A DNA stretch of 32,832 nucleotides from the NCBI GenBank assembly GCA_025356695.1, contig JANXSE010000122.1, positions 1 through 32,832 on the forward strand, given 5' to 3'. The position numbers and the translations under genes were made by a program. This DNA comes from Betaproteobacteria bacterium (lineage in GTDB: Bacteria > Pseudomonadota > Gammaproteobacteria > Burkholderiales > SG8-41). Under the pieces are notes generated by a model. The model saw only the letters and a program-made list of their open reading frames with translations. It searched no databases and was not told where the DNA came from. Shown piece after piece: positions 17,146-25,481 of this stretch (position 1 is its first letter; every line of letters begins with the position of its first letter).

Positions 17146-17877
17146 ATGTCAGATTTGTTGATGGCGTTTGGCCGCGCGTTACGCGATCTCTGCTCGTTGC
17201 GCATGCTGGCACTGGCAGTGTGGCCGATGCTGGTGGCGCTCGCCGTGTGGCTGGGCATCGCCTGGCTGTATTGGGCCGAGTGGGCGCGGCTGGTCAACGG
17301 CTGGATGACCGGCTCAATACTCGCCGACTGGCTGCCGGCCGGTGGCCTGCTCGAACTGGCGCATTACGCTGCCTGGATAATGACCGCGCTGCTGCTGGTT
17401 CCGCTGGTGCTGGCGACGGCAGGCATGCTGGCTGCGCTGCTGGCCATGCCGCTGATCGTCGGTTTTGTCGCGGCGCGCGGCTATCCGGCGCTCGAACGGC
17501 GCCGCGGCGGCAGTGTCGCCGGCAGTTTTCTCAATGCATTGATTGCCGTCATCGTCTTCGCAGCGCTGTGGCTCGTCACGCTGCCGCTGTGGTTCGCCGG
17601 CCCGTTCGGCCCGCTGCTGGGGTTGTTGCTCGCGGGCTGGCTGATCCAGCGCTTGTTTCGTTACGACGCGTTGGCCGAACATGCCGATGCCGCCGAATAC
17701 CGCGTCATTGTCGCCGCCTGCCGCGGCCGGTTTTTCCTGCTCGGCCTCATGGTCGCGCTGCTCTACGCGGTGCCGTTCGTCAATTTGCTGGCGCCGGTGG
17801 CGGGCGGGCTTGTATTTACGCACTATGCGCTGGCGCGTCTTGTCGCACTGCGGGCAAGAGGCGGCAGCTGGGATTGA
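17146..17877 (+). CDS. EI24/CysZ-like integral membrane protein
   Basis: A 243-residue inner-membrane protein of the EI24 (PF07264) type. It has hydrophobic stretches near 20-42, 75-108, 128-165 and 200-235. The LRDLCSLRMLALAVWPMLVAL opening and the AARGYPALERRRGG and WLIQRLFRYDALAEHAD segments fit the family. CysZ members carry sulfate, but there is no cysteine-biosynthesis gene nearby, so the solute is unknown. The start has GAGCAGG eight bases upstream. It converges with the thiolase gene, with a terminator between. Confidence 0.82.
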   Translation: MSDLLMAFGRALRDLCSLRMLALAVWPMLVALAVWLGIAWLYWAEWARLVNGWMTGSILADWLPAGGLLELAHYAAWIMTALLLVPLVLATAGMLAALLAMPLIVGFVAARGYPALERRRGGSVAGSFLNALIAVIVFAALWLVTLPLWFAGPFGPLLGLLLAGWLIQRLFRYDALAEHADAAEYRVIVAACRGRFFLLGLMVALLYAVPFVNLLAPVAGGLVFTHYALARLVALRARGGSWD

Positions 17878-17884
17878 GTGTGGG

Positions 17885-17914
17885 AAAAAATACGGGGCGC
17901 CGCAGCGCCCCGTA
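17885..17914 (-). terminator. Rho-independent terminator of the thiolase gene
   Basis: A perfect 10-bp stem TACGGGGCGC/GCGCCCCGTA with a 4-nt loop (17891-17914). On the minus strand it is followed by a run of six T (17885-17890). It lies 27 bp past the thiolase stop. A second hairpin, GCAGTTC/GAACTGC (17919-17938), sits between it and the stop. On the plus strand the hairpin also follows the EI24 gene but lacks a T-run. Confidence 0.88.
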
Positions 17915-17940
17915 AAATGCAGTTCTGTTGCGAACTGCGG

Positions 17941-19125
17941 CTACATTCGTTCAAATACCGCCGCGATGCCCTGGCCGCCGCCGATGCACATGGTGACCAG
18001 CGCGTAGCGTCCGCCGCTGCGCTGCAGTTCGTAAATCGCTTTCACTGTCAGCAGCGCACCAGTGGCGCCGATCGGATGTCCGAGGCCGACCGCACCACCG
18101 TTCGGATTGGTTTTTGCTGGATCGAAATTCAGATCGCAGGCCACCGCCATTGCCTGCACAGCGAAGGCTTCGTTGGCCTCGACCACGTCGATGTCGCTGA
18201 TCTTGAGGCCGGCGCGTGCGAGCGCCTGCGTGCACGCCGGCACCGGGCCGATGCCCATGATTTTCGGATCGACGCCGGCGATGCCGTACGAGACCAGCCG
18301 CGCCATCGGTTTCAAGCCCTGCTTTTCCGCCGCAGCTTTTTCCATCAGCACCACAGCGGCGGCGCCGTCGTTGATGCCCGAAGCATTGCCGGCAGTGACC
18401 GAGCCGTCCTTCTTGAAGGCGGCGCGCAGCTTGGCCATGCCTTCGATCGTGGCGTCGGCGCGCGGATGCTCGTCCTTGTCGAACAGCGTGACGCCTTTGC
18501 GCGTCTTCAGTTCGACCGGCAGGATCTGCTCCTTGAAGTAGCCTTTTTCGATCGCGGCAATGGCGCGGCGATGGCTCTCGACCGCGAACGCGTCCTGCGC
18601 TTCGCGCGTGATTTTCCATTGCGTGGCGATGTTCTCGGCGGTAATGCCCATGTGCACGGTTTCAAACGGATCGGTCAGCGCGCCGACCATCATGTCGACG
18701 GCGGTGGCGTCCCCCATGCGCTGGCCCGAGCGCAGCGTCGGCAGCAGGTAGCCGCCGCGGCTCATCGATTCGGCGCCGCCGCCGATGGCGATGTCGGCGT
18801 CGCCGAGTTTGATCATCTGCGCGGCGCTGACGATTGCCTGCATGCCGCTGCCGCACAGCCGGTTGACGCCGAAGGCGGTGGATTCCTGCGGCAGGCCGGC
18901 CTTGAGCGCGGCCACGCGCGAAATGTACATGTCCTTGGCTTCGGTGTGGATCACGTTGCCAAGCGCCAGCGCGCCGACCTGCTTCGGATCGACGTTGGCG
19001 CGTTTGATCGCCTCGCGGATCACCTGTGCAGCCAGTTCGGAGGGGGCAACATCCTTCAGTGCACCGCCGTAATCACCGATTGCCGTGCGCACGCCGCTGA
19101 GTACTACGATTTCACGTTCCGCCAT
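17941..19125 (-). CDS. Acetyl-CoA C-acyltransferase (beta-ketothiolase, BktB-like)
   Basis: A 394-residue biosynthetic or broad-range thiolase. The nucleophile cysteine is in NRLCGSGMQ. GHPIGATG holds the catalytic histidine and CIGGGQG the second cysteine. The opening IVVLSGVRTAIG with GNVIHTEAKDMYISRVAAL and the ending FERM look most like BktB/PhaA enzymes, which condense acyl-CoAs for polyhydroxyalkanoate or fatty acid metabolism. The frame is open 91 codons upstream. ATG 19125 is chosen for its GAGGAG ribosome site and exact family length. The Bug receptor gene lies 109 bp upstream on the same strand. Confidence 0.94.
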   Translation of the reverse strand: MAEREIVVLSGVRTAIGDYGGALKDVAPSELAAQVIREAIKRANVDPKQVGALALGNVIHTEAKDMYISRVAALKAGLPQESTAFGVNRLCGSGMQAIVSAAQMIKLGDADIAIGGGAESMSRGGYLLPTLRSGQRMGDATAVDMMVGALTDPFETVHMGITAENIATQWKITREAQDAFAVESHRRAIAAIEKGYFKEQILPVELKTRKGVTLFDKDEHPRADATIEGMAKLRAAFKKDGSVTAGNASGINDGAAAVVLMEKAAAEKQGLKPMARLVSYGIAGVDPKIMGIGPVPACTQALARAGLKISDIDVVEANEAFAVQAMAVACDLNFDPAKTNPNGGAVGLGHPIGATGALLTVKAIYELQRSGGRYALVTMCIGGGQGIAAVFERM

Positions 19126-19234
19126 GATGGGTCTCCTCGATGCGATAGTTGCCGGGAAAAAAAGCAGGTGTCCGGATCTGAAAACGGAAAAGCAGTTTAC
19201 GCCAGCAGCATGCCCAATACCATGAGCTAGATCA

Positions 19235-20209
19235 TTATTCGACGCGGATGTTGGCGGCCTTGGCGATCTTGTGCCACTCCGGGATTTCACGTTGCAGCAG
19301 GGCGGCGAATTCATCCGGGGTGTTGCTGACCGGCTCAAGCCCGGCGACCGCGAAACGTTCCAGCACGACGGGTGCTTTGAGCAGGCGCCCGATTTCACCC
19401 GCCAGTTTCAGCACGATGGGTCGTGCGGTGCCGCCTGGCGCCATCATGCCGTACCAGACGTTGAAGTCGTAACCCGGCACACCGGCTTCGGCCACCGTCG
19501 GCACCTCCGGCGCCATGCGCGAACGCTGCACACCGGACACCGCCAGTACTTTGATTTTCCCGCTTTTTGCCTGTGGCAGCACGGTGGCAAGCCCGGCCAT
19601 CAGCAGTTGCAGTTCGCCCGACATCAGCGCCGACATGCCCGGCCCGGTGCCTTTATACGGGATATGCATCAGCTTGATACCGGCCTTGTACTGGAACAAT
19701 TCAACACCCAGATGGGAGGCTGAACCGGTGCCGCCGGAGCCATAGGTGATGTCGCCCGGTTTGCTTTTCGCCAGCGCGATCAGCTCACGAATCGAGTTGG
19801 CCGGCACCGCCGAACTGACGGCGAGCACGAACGGCTGGTTGGCGACAAGCGAAATCGGTGTCAGATCTTTTTGCGGATCGTACGGCAGTTTCGGATTGAC
19901 GGCGGAAGCGAACGACAGGTGGCCGTTGCTGCCGAGCACCAGCGTGTAACCGTCGGGGGCGGACAGTTTTGCAGCGACCGTCACACCGGCAATGCCGCCG
20001 GCGCCGCCGCGGTTATCGACGACGACCGCCTGGCCGAGGCTTTCCGTGAGGCCCTGCGCAATCAGCCGTGCGGCGATGTCGGTGCCACCGCCGGGGGCCG
20101 AGGGCACGATCAGGCGGATTGGTTTGGCTGGATAGTTTTGCGCGACGGCCGGCACACTCAGCGCGAGTACCGTTGCGGTAACGAGGGCATGGCGTACGGT
20201 GTGCTTCAT
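19235..20209 (-). CDS. Bug-family tripartite tricarboxylate transporter receptor
   Basis: A 324-residue periplasmic receptor with a signal peptide (MKHTVRHALVTATVLALSV, cut after AVAQ). Family motifs are YPAKPIRLIVPSAPGGGTD, VVDNRGGAGGIAG, PDGYTLVLGS, YDPQKDLTPISLV and YGSGGTGSASHLGVELF. The ligand is unknown and no TctAB genes are nearby. ATG 20209 has AGGAAGG upstream; the longer open frame reaches into the divergent gene and is rejected. It is the same length as the Bug protein at 6041-7015, but the sequences differ clearly, so they are paralogs and not a recent duplicate. Confidence 0.92.
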   Translation of the reverse strand: MKHTVRHALVTATVLALSVPAVAQNYPAKPIRLIVPSAPGGGTDIAARLIAQGLTESLGQAVVVDNRGGAGGIAGVTVAAKLSAPDGYTLVLGSNGHLSFASAVNPKLPYDPQKDLTPISLVANQPFVLAVSSAVPANSIRELIALAKSKPGDITYGSGGTGSASHLGVELFQYKAGIKLMHIPYKGTGPGMSALMSGELQLLMAGLATVLPQAKSGKIKVLAVSGVQRSRMAPEVPTVAEAGVPGYDFNVWYGMMAPGGTARPIVLKLAGEIGRLLKAPVVLERFAVAGLEPVSNTPDEFAALLQREIPEWHKIAKAANIRVE

Positions 20210-20296
20210 GGACCTTCCTGCGTTCGACGAGGGTGGCCGGATATTACACCCGTGCCAGCGCGCTTTCCTGCGCGGTGCGAATGCGGCGTGAGCGTC

Positions 20297-20310
20297 GCCC
20301 CGCGCGGGGC
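20297..20310. promoter_or_regulatory. 14-bp GC palindrome in a divergent promoter region
   Basis: GCCCCGCGCGGGGC is a perfect palindrome between the divergent Bug and 244-residue genes. A TATGAT box (20327-20332) lies 17 bp to its right and could serve the plus-strand gene. It may be an operator, but GC-rich palindromes are frequent at this base composition. Confidence 0.2.
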
Positions 20311-20384
20311 CGACCGCCGCGGATGTTATGATCATTTTCCGAGAGCACACCCGCGTGCGATAAAAAATCAGTGAGGAGAACATT

Positions 20385-21119
20385 TTGAATTCAGGATTCT
20401 GGATCAGCTGGTACAACCTGCCCGAGCAGAACCGTGACAAATACCTCGCATGGCTCCACGACAGCTATATACCAATGGTGCTCAAGCGCCCCGGTGTGCT
20501 TGGCGCCGCGCACTATGCGTCGGAATCGAATGTCAGAATTTCCGGCGAGGCGGGGCGTTTGCGCGCAACACCCGATCCGAAAGTGCCGCAGGGCGACCGC
20601 TTCATTCTCGTCTTTGGCGGCGCGACACCGTATGCTTTTGCCAATCCGGCGCCGTCGATTTATCACGGCGGATTGCCGGCGGTTGATCGAAAAATGCTGG
20701 CCATGCGCATCGGCGAACGCTCGAACGTGATGGCGCTCGAAGGCATGGCGTACGGGCCGGAAGCGAAAGCGGCGAGCGACGACATGACCTTCATGCCGGG
20801 TATGCAGATGGGCAGTTTCAACGCCGGTGCGATCGAAGACGAGGACGAATTGATGGACTGGTACGCGACGTGGCGCCTGCCGTGCATGGAGAAGCTGCCC
20901 GGCTGCGTGCGCATCCGTAAGCTGGTGTCGGTGTCGGGCTGGGCCAAACATGCGGTGTTCTACGAATTCGTCTCAGTCGATGCGCGCAACCAGAAATTCG
21001 TCGATCACGAAAGTTTCAATCCGGAGCAGGAGGCATGGACCGACAAGGTCGTGCGCAAGCTGGTGCATGCACCGGGTTCACCCAACGTCGCACGCCGCAT
21101 CTGGCCGTCGTCGTCCTAA
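20385..21119 (+). CDS. Unrecognised protein, possible duplicated dimeric alpha-beta barrel
   Basis: A 244-residue soluble protein that I cannot assign. It starts with TTG at 20385, supported by GAGGAG seven bases before. The first half (FWISWYNLPEQNRDKYLAWLH, then PMVLKRPGVLGAAHY) and the second half (DELMDWYATWRLPCMEKLPG, then CVRIRKLVSVSG) share an order: W-Y, a helix, then PG and a strand. This is how tandem ferredoxin-like (EthD or ABM type) domains look. Such folds often occur in small-molecule enzymes or in binding proteins. It diverges from a Bug receptor, which might hint at aromatic or carboxylate catabolism, but that is a guess. Confidence 0.7.
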   Translation: MNSGFWISWYNLPEQNRDKYLAWLHDSYIPMVLKRPGVLGAAHYASESNVRISGEAGRLRATPDPKVPQGDRFILVFGGATPYAFANPAPSIYHGGLPAVDRKMLAMRIGERSNVMALEGMAYGPEAKAASDDMTFMPGMQMGSFNAGAIEDEDELMDWYATWRLPCMEKLPGCVRIRKLVSVSGWAKHAVFYEFVSVDARNQKFVDHESFNPEQEAWTDKVVRKLVHAPGSPNVARRIWPSSS

Positions 21120-21138
21120 GCGGCGTCAAGGGTTTATA

Positions 21139-21168
21139 ACTGAAGCGGCGCGTCCGTGCCGCTTCAGT
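21139..21168. terminator. Hairpin between convergent genes
   Basis: ACTGAAGCGGC and GCCGCTTCAGT form a perfect 11-bp stem with an 8-nt loop, lying between two convergent genes and overlapping the GT39 stop codon (21164-21166). Neither strand has a proper T-run after it, so it may be a weak bidirectional terminator or need Rho. Confidence 0.5.
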
Positions 21169-22825
21169 GCCTGGCGGCAACGGTGTCGAGGCGGCGATAG
21201 AGGCGATAGCGCTCAACCTTGTCGCCGGGGCGCGTGCCTTCCCAGATTTTTTCCCAGCGGCCGGTCGGCACCTGCTCTTCGCTCGCCACACCCTGCGCCA
21301 GTGTCAGTTCGCAATCGCGTTTGCGTTCCGGTTGATCGAGACGGTAAGTGATGATGTTGGCAAAATAATGCAGCATCGCGCGCTGCGGTTCGCCCAGCGT
21401 CTGGCTGGCGATGCAGTCGTATTTCGGTGGCAGTGCTTTCTGCATGTCGGCGATCATCGCGCGGTAGCTCTTGCCGGCATCCAGCCAGCCGACGAAGAGT
21501 ATGGCCAGCAGCCCCCACACCATTGTCATCGTTGCCGCCCAGGCGATGACCGGCCGCTCGCGGCCCTTGCGCAATTTCAGCAAGAGCACGATCCAGCCGA
21601 TCGAATACAGCGCGGCCAGCGTGAACGCCAGCCACTTGAAACCCGGCGTGTAACCCGGTTGCAGTGTGTGCAGGTGCGCGTGCAGTTTCGCCGGCAGCGC
21701 GAGTTCGAGCGCACTCCAGTAAAACCACGCCACGATCATGAAGAAGCCGCCGCCCATGACGCTGAACCAGTACATGAGATTGGCGACACCGCGGCGCAGC
21801 GTGTCGACCGCCGGCGTGGCGAGCAGCGCGAGCGGGATCAGCATCGGCAGCGCGTAGAGTTCGCGCGCGTCGGCCGACACGCTGAGTACCAGAAAAATCA
21901 CGATGAAGCCGAGCAATGGCAGCGCATATGCCGGTGTTGCCAGGCCTTTGCCGCGTGCGCGCCACAGCGCCCATGCCGCCAGCGGCAGCGTCGGCAGCGC
22001 GTACCACGGCAGGATGCGCAGGTAGTGTGCATTGTCGGCGCTCGGGCCGAGATCATTGTTGCCGAGGAAGCGGCCGAAGTTGTTGACCATCAACCATTCG
22101 TTGAAGAGCGCGGGTGACTGTGCATGCAGGGCCCAGGGCCACAGCAGCAGCCACGGCAGGCAGGCCAGCGCGGCAACCGCCAGTGCCGATGCGTAGCCGC
22201 GGTTACGCCAGGCCGGCAGCAGCGGCAACAGCACGGCCACAATGCCGAAGATGCCCGGTGCCAGCAGGCCTTTCGACATGAATCCGATGCCGACACCGGT
22301 GCCAAGCCAGAGGCCGCCGGCGGCGGGACGGCGCAGCGCGAGCGCCAAGCCGTAAAAGCCGGCGGCAAAGCCGGTCAGCAACGAAATGTCGGTGATCAAC
22401 TGGTGGCTGCGGATGACGATGCCGAGGCAGGCCATCAGCAGCAGCGTGGCCAGTGTACCGCGGCCCTTGCCGTACAGTTCGTGCGCAGCGCCGGCGACAA
22501 AGGCAAACGTCAATGCCATGTAGAGGCCGGTGGTCAGCCGTGCGGCGTCGTGCAGCGCGAACGGCGGCGCGAGCAGTTTCGCCACCAGCGCCGCGCTCCA
22601 GTAAAAGAGTGGCGGCTTTTCCATGAACGGTTCGCCGGCCAGCATCGGCACGACCCAGTCGCCGCCGTTGAGCAGGCTGTAGACGAGGCCGAAGGTATAG
22701 GCCTCGTCGGGCTTCCACGGATCGTGGCCGAGCAGACCCGGCAGTATCCAGGCCGCTGCCAGCGTGATGATCCACGCCAGCGCGATCGGTTGTGGGGCGG
22801 GCTGGCCGCCGGAGTTGAGTCTCAT
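21164..22825 (-). CDS. GT39-family (ArnT-like) membrane glycosyltransferase
   Basis: A 553-residue polytopic membrane protein with about ten or more hydrophobic helices. The first periplasmic loop contains DPWKPDEAYTFGL, the acidic motif expected of GT39/GT83 enzymes that take sugars from a polyprenyl-phosphate donor, followed by FMEKPPLFYW. A soluble C-terminal part follows about residue 440. ArnT members add aminoarabinose to lipid A; the sugar and acceptor here are unknown. It is downstream of the Kdo hydroxylase gene on the same strand with an 88-bp gap, which favours an LPS target. Confidence 0.85.
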   Translation of the reverse strand: MRLNSGGQPAPQPIALAWIITLAAAWILPGLLGHDPWKPDEAYTFGLVYSLLNGGDWVVPMLAGEPFMEKPPLFYWSAALVAKLLAPPFALHDAARLTTGLYMALTFAFVAGAAHELYGKGRGTLATLLLMACLGIVIRSHQLITDISLLTGFAAGFYGLALALRRPAAGGLWLGTGVGIGFMSKGLLAPGIFGIVAVLLPLLPAWRNRGYASALAVAALACLPWLLLWPWALHAQSPALFNEWLMVNNFGRFLGNNDLGPSADNAHYLRILPWYALPTLPLAAWALWRARGKGLATPAYALPLLGFIVIFLVLSVSADARELYALPMLIPLALLATPAVDTLRRGVANLMYWFSVMGGGFFMIVAWFYWSALELALPAKLHAHLHTLQPGYTPGFKWLAFTLAALYSIGWIVLLLKLRKGRERPVIAWAATMTMVWGLLAILFVGWLDAGKSYRAMIADMQKALPPKYDCIASQTLGEPQRAMLHYFANIITYRLDQPERKRDCELTLAQGVASEEQVPTGRWEKIWEGTRPGDKVERYRLYRRLDTVAARH

Positions 22826-22913
22826 CCTGCTATTTTCGTTCGATACGGCGATTCAGGCCACTGCTTTTGCAGCGGCCGCGGCATACCGCAGGCATATTGC
22901 AATGCGGCGGCGT

Positions 22914-23795
22914 TCAGGCCAGCGCGCGTTGATAGAGTTTTTCCAGACGGCGCAGCGGCGCGCGCGACTCGTCCTGCATCGCCGCCGGCGGCAGATAGAA
23001 GGTCTGCTCAAGCAGATACTGGCCGCTCAGCACCGCATGCATGACCAGATCCGTAAACACGATCCACGTCGTGCTGGCGGACAGCTCGACGCGCGTTTTT
23101 GTGGTCGTCTGCTGATAGGCGTCGTCGAGTTTGGCCTGGTCGTGCAGACCGAGCATGATGTGGTCATAGGCGCTGCGCCGTCCCTTGGTGATGTGCAGTT
23201 TTTCCAGCAGCCACGCGCTGCCCGGCAATGGCGCGGGAATGCGGTCGCGGAACCGCGCAGCGACGGCATCGAACGGTTCGCCGAGTTCCCACACGCGCGG
23301 CGCGCCGTCCGGATTGATGTTGCAGAATACGCGCAGGAGACGCTTGCCCTGCACCGGACGCGAGGCAAATGCGTCGATGTGCAGGCGCATGTCGTCTTTG
23401 CGGATCGAGGCCTCGCGGTTCGCCGCACTGACCGGGCGGAAGCTGGTGAGCCCCCATGCGAGGTCGCGCGTATAGGCGGGGCAGAGGCTGGTCACCAGCG
23501 TGCGTGCGGCGTTGGCGTAGCGGTCCATCATGGCGGCCAGCGCGCTGCGGTCGGCGCCCTCGGCAGCGGTGTGCCTGACCTGATGTGCGGCCGGGTCGTA
23601 ACTGACGTTTTTGGCCTTGCCGTCGGACCATTGCGGCGAGAGAAAGCGCCGTTCCTCCGGCGACAGCGCGAAGGCAAGCCGCGGCATGTGCAGCACCTGT
23701 CCGTTTTCAAGCGCGCTGGTGGCGTCAGCGGCATCGGCGGCCGATGGCCCGGCATTCCATTCGGTGGCGTGGATAGTTTTGATAAGGTCGGTCAT
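22914..23795 (-). CDS. kdoO: Kdo 3-hydroxylase
   Basis: A 293-residue Fe(II)/2-oxoglutarate-type oxygenase of the KdoO family, which converts the outer Kdo of the LPS inner core to Ko in Burkholderia and Yersinia. The probable iron ligands are H139 and D141 (LHIDAF) with a distal H253 (DLVMHAVLSGQ). The segments SFRPVSAANREASIRKDD and ASTTWIVFTD fit the family as I know it. Its ATG overlaps the M48 peptidase stop codon as ATGA (23792-23795), so the two are translationally coupled. The GT39 gene follows. Confidence 0.88.
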   Translation of the reverse strand: MTDLIKTIHATEWNAGPSAADAADATSALENGQVLHMPRLAFALSPEERRFLSPQWSDGKAKNVSYDPAAHQVRHTAAEGADRSALAAMMDRYANAARTLVTSLCPAYTRDLAWGLTSFRPVSAANREASIRKDDMRLHIDAFASRPVQGKRLLRVFCNINPDGAPRVWELGEPFDAVAARFRDRIPAPLPGSAWLLEKLHITKGRRSAYDHIMLGLHDQAKLDDAYQQTTTKTRVELSASTTWIVFTDLVMHAVLSGQYLLEQTFYLPPAAMQDESRAPLRRLEKLYQRALA

Positions 23796-25240
23796 TCGAT
23801 CACCTTCAGAGGTTGTCCGGCGAGCGGTTCGCCGTTTGGATACATTCCGTTGATCAGGCGCAGATGTGAAACCGCATTCTTGCCGAGCGGCGAATTGCGC
23901 GCCAGTTCGGCGAAACGCGCATCCTTCGCCGCATTGATCACGCGCAGTGTCAGCGGGCGCGCAAGCGCCCGCTCGGCGTCGCCGATTGTGCGGAAACTGT
24001 TGATGGCCGCATTGATCTCGGGCAAAACCCGTTGCATTGCCTGCGCAGTTTTCGCCTGCCCGCCGATCAGGAAGGCCGACTTGCCGAGAAAAACCAGCGC
24101 CACGCGCGTCGGTTTGCCCTGCAGGCTGGTGGTGGTGACGGCGGCCTGCAGGCCGTTGATCGACAACTGCGTGGTTTCCGGCCCGAGGTTGCCGCGCAGT
24201 ACCTTGCGCAGCGCATCGAGCGGCGAACCCTGCGCCGGCCCGGCGCCGCGCAGATCGATGATGGCGTCGTTGGCTGCGTTGGTGGCGGCGACGTTGGCCG
24301 GCTGGTTGCGGATTTTCCAGTCGCGCGGAAAAGTCAGCGCCATGCCGAAATCGACGTGATAAAAATTGCCGTTGCGGATAGTGCCCTGCGCCGGGCTGTC
24401 GGCAAATACCAGCTTGTCAATCATGCGCAGGAATTCCTCCTGATTGACGCGCGTGGCGCCCGGCACCGGTTTGCCGGCCTCGGCGACCACCTGTTGCAGG
24501 CGGGTGTCGGCGTCCGGGTGCGAGGCGAACACGCCGTGGTAGGAACGCGGCTCGCGGCCCTCGGCTTTCGCCACTTCGGCATCGAACAGTTCCTGGTTTT
24601 TCAGCACGCCGACCACCTTGATCATGGCCTGCGGATCGTAGCCGCTGCGGGCGAGGTATTGCGCGCCGAGGCGGTCGGCTTCAAGCTCATGTTCGCGGCC
24701 ATAGCCGGATAGTAACGCGTTGCCGAGCAGGTTGATGGCGCTGTCGCCGGCCTGGTTGCGCAATACCGGCACGAAGATTTCAAGCAGGGTGGCGCCGACG
24801 CCGGCGGCGGTGGCGGCGCTCATCTGTTGCACGCTGTGGCGCGCAGTGACGTGGCCGATCTCGTGGCCGATCACGCCGGCGAGTTCCGCTTCGGAGTTCA
24901 GATAACTCATGATGCCGCGCGTGATGTAGATGTAACCGCCGGGCAGTGCGAAGGCATTGATCTCCGGCGAATCGACCACCGTGAATGTGTATTGCAGCCC
25001 GGGGCGGTGGCTTTCTTTCGCCAGACGCTGGCCGACGTCGTTGACGTATTTCTGCAGCGCCTTGTCGTCATAGACGCCGTACTGCTGGCGCACCTTGACG
25101 TCTCCCTGGCGGCCGACCTGCACCTCCTGGGGCTCCGACATGGTGACGAAATTCGGATTGCCGGAAACCGGATTCTGCGCGCAGTCGGTGAGCAGCAGAC
25201 TTGCGGCGGCAGCGGCGATCGTCAAAAGCTTGGACTTCAT
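23792..25240 (-). CDS. M48 family metalloprotease, putative lipoprotein
   Basis: A 482-residue periplasmic zinc protease with HEIGH at 126-130 and the third-ligand region REHELEAD at 182-189. Its opening SEPQEVQVGRQGDVKVRQQYGVY is typical of the lipoprotein M48 group, related to BepA/LoiP outer-membrane quality-control proteases. The N-terminus is a signal peptide ending LLLTDC, with C20 as the likely lipid site. Aspartate at -1 of the lipobox is unusual. The C-terminal ~200 residues form an extra domain that is common in this subgroup. No ribosome site precedes the ATG; see the promoter entry. The kdoO gene overlaps its end. Confidence 0.9.
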   Translation of the reverse strand: MKSKLLTIAAAAASLLLTDCAQNPVSGNPNFVTMSEPQEVQVGRQGDVKVRQQYGVYDDKALQKYVNDVGQRLAKESHRPGLQYTFTVVDSPEINAFALPGGYIYITRGIMSYLNSEAELAGVIGHEIGHVTARHSVQQMSAATAAGVGATLLEIFVPVLRNQAGDSAINLLGNALLSGYGREHELEADRLGAQYLARSGYDPQAMIKVVGVLKNQELFDAEVAKAEGREPRSYHGVFASHPDADTRLQQVVAEAGKPVPGATRVNQEEFLRMIDKLVFADSPAQGTIRNGNFYHVDFGMALTFPRDWKIRNQPANVAATNAANDAIIDLRGAGPAQGSPLDALRKVLRGNLGPETTQLSINGLQAAVTTTSLQGKPTRVALVFLGKSAFLIGGQAKTAQAMQRVLPEINAAINSFRTIGDAERALARPLTLRVINAAKDARFAELARNSPLGKNAVSHLRLINGMYPNGEPLAGQPLKVIE

Positions 25241-25249
25241 AGAAGTGCG

Positions 25250-25279
25250 ATTTTAACGGTTGGCGGGGCAGGCGACCAA
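25250..25279 (-). promoter_or_regulatory. Candidate sigma-70 promoter of the M48 lipoprotein gene
   Basis: On the minus strand TTGGTC (25274-25279) and TAAAAT (25250-25255) are 18 bp apart. The predicted start near 25243 would leave only a few bases before the ATG at 25240. As no Shine-Dalgarno is present, the mRNA could be nearly leaderless. The -35 is weak. Confidence 0.4.
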
Positions 25280-25304
25280 GCGGGCGCCCCCGAATCGTGC
25301 GCGC

Positions 25305-25321
25305 CGCACTATTAACGTGCA
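25305..25321. promoter_or_regulatory. Candidate NtrC-binding site upstream of the cyanate operon
   Basis: CGCACTATTAACGTGCA has the GCAC-N7-GTGC core of NtrC enhancer sites (consensus TGCACC-N5-GGTGCA, 9 of 12 fixed positions). Its centre is about 118 bp upstream of the -24 element of the sigma-54-like promoter, a normal distance for an enhancer. This is inferred from pattern and context only. Confidence 0.4.
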
Positions 25322-25430
25322 AAGCCGCTGGCGGCTGACTGCGCGCGGCCCATTACAAAAATCCGGGCGCCGTGATTTTCATCAATCAAAACATGTTTTT
25401 GAACTATGTTTGGCGGCGCTGTCGGGGGGC

Positions 25431-25446
25431 TGGTATGGCGCGTGCT
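25431..25446 (+). promoter_or_regulatory. Candidate sigma-54 promoter of the cyanate operon
   Basis: TGGTATGGCGCGTGCT keeps the invariant GG-N10-GC of -24/-12 promoters and differs from the full consensus at three positions. A start near 25456 would give a leader of about 25 bases, containing GGAGG five bases before the ATG at 25482. Together with the upstream GCAC-N7-GTGC site it suggests nitrogen control. Confidence 0.45.
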
Positions 25447-25481
25447 AAAGGAAGGTGCACAACTTAGCCGCGGAGGGCGCC

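Noticed and set aside
19126..19398. N-terminal extension of the thiolase
   Set aside because: The frame is open 91 codons upstream but overlaps the Bug receptor gene. ATG 19125 has GAGGAG and gives the exact thiolase length.
20210..20440. N-terminal extension of the second Bug receptor
   Set aside because: It would run into the divergent gene and place the signal peptide internally. ATG 20209 begins the signal peptide and has AGGAAGG.
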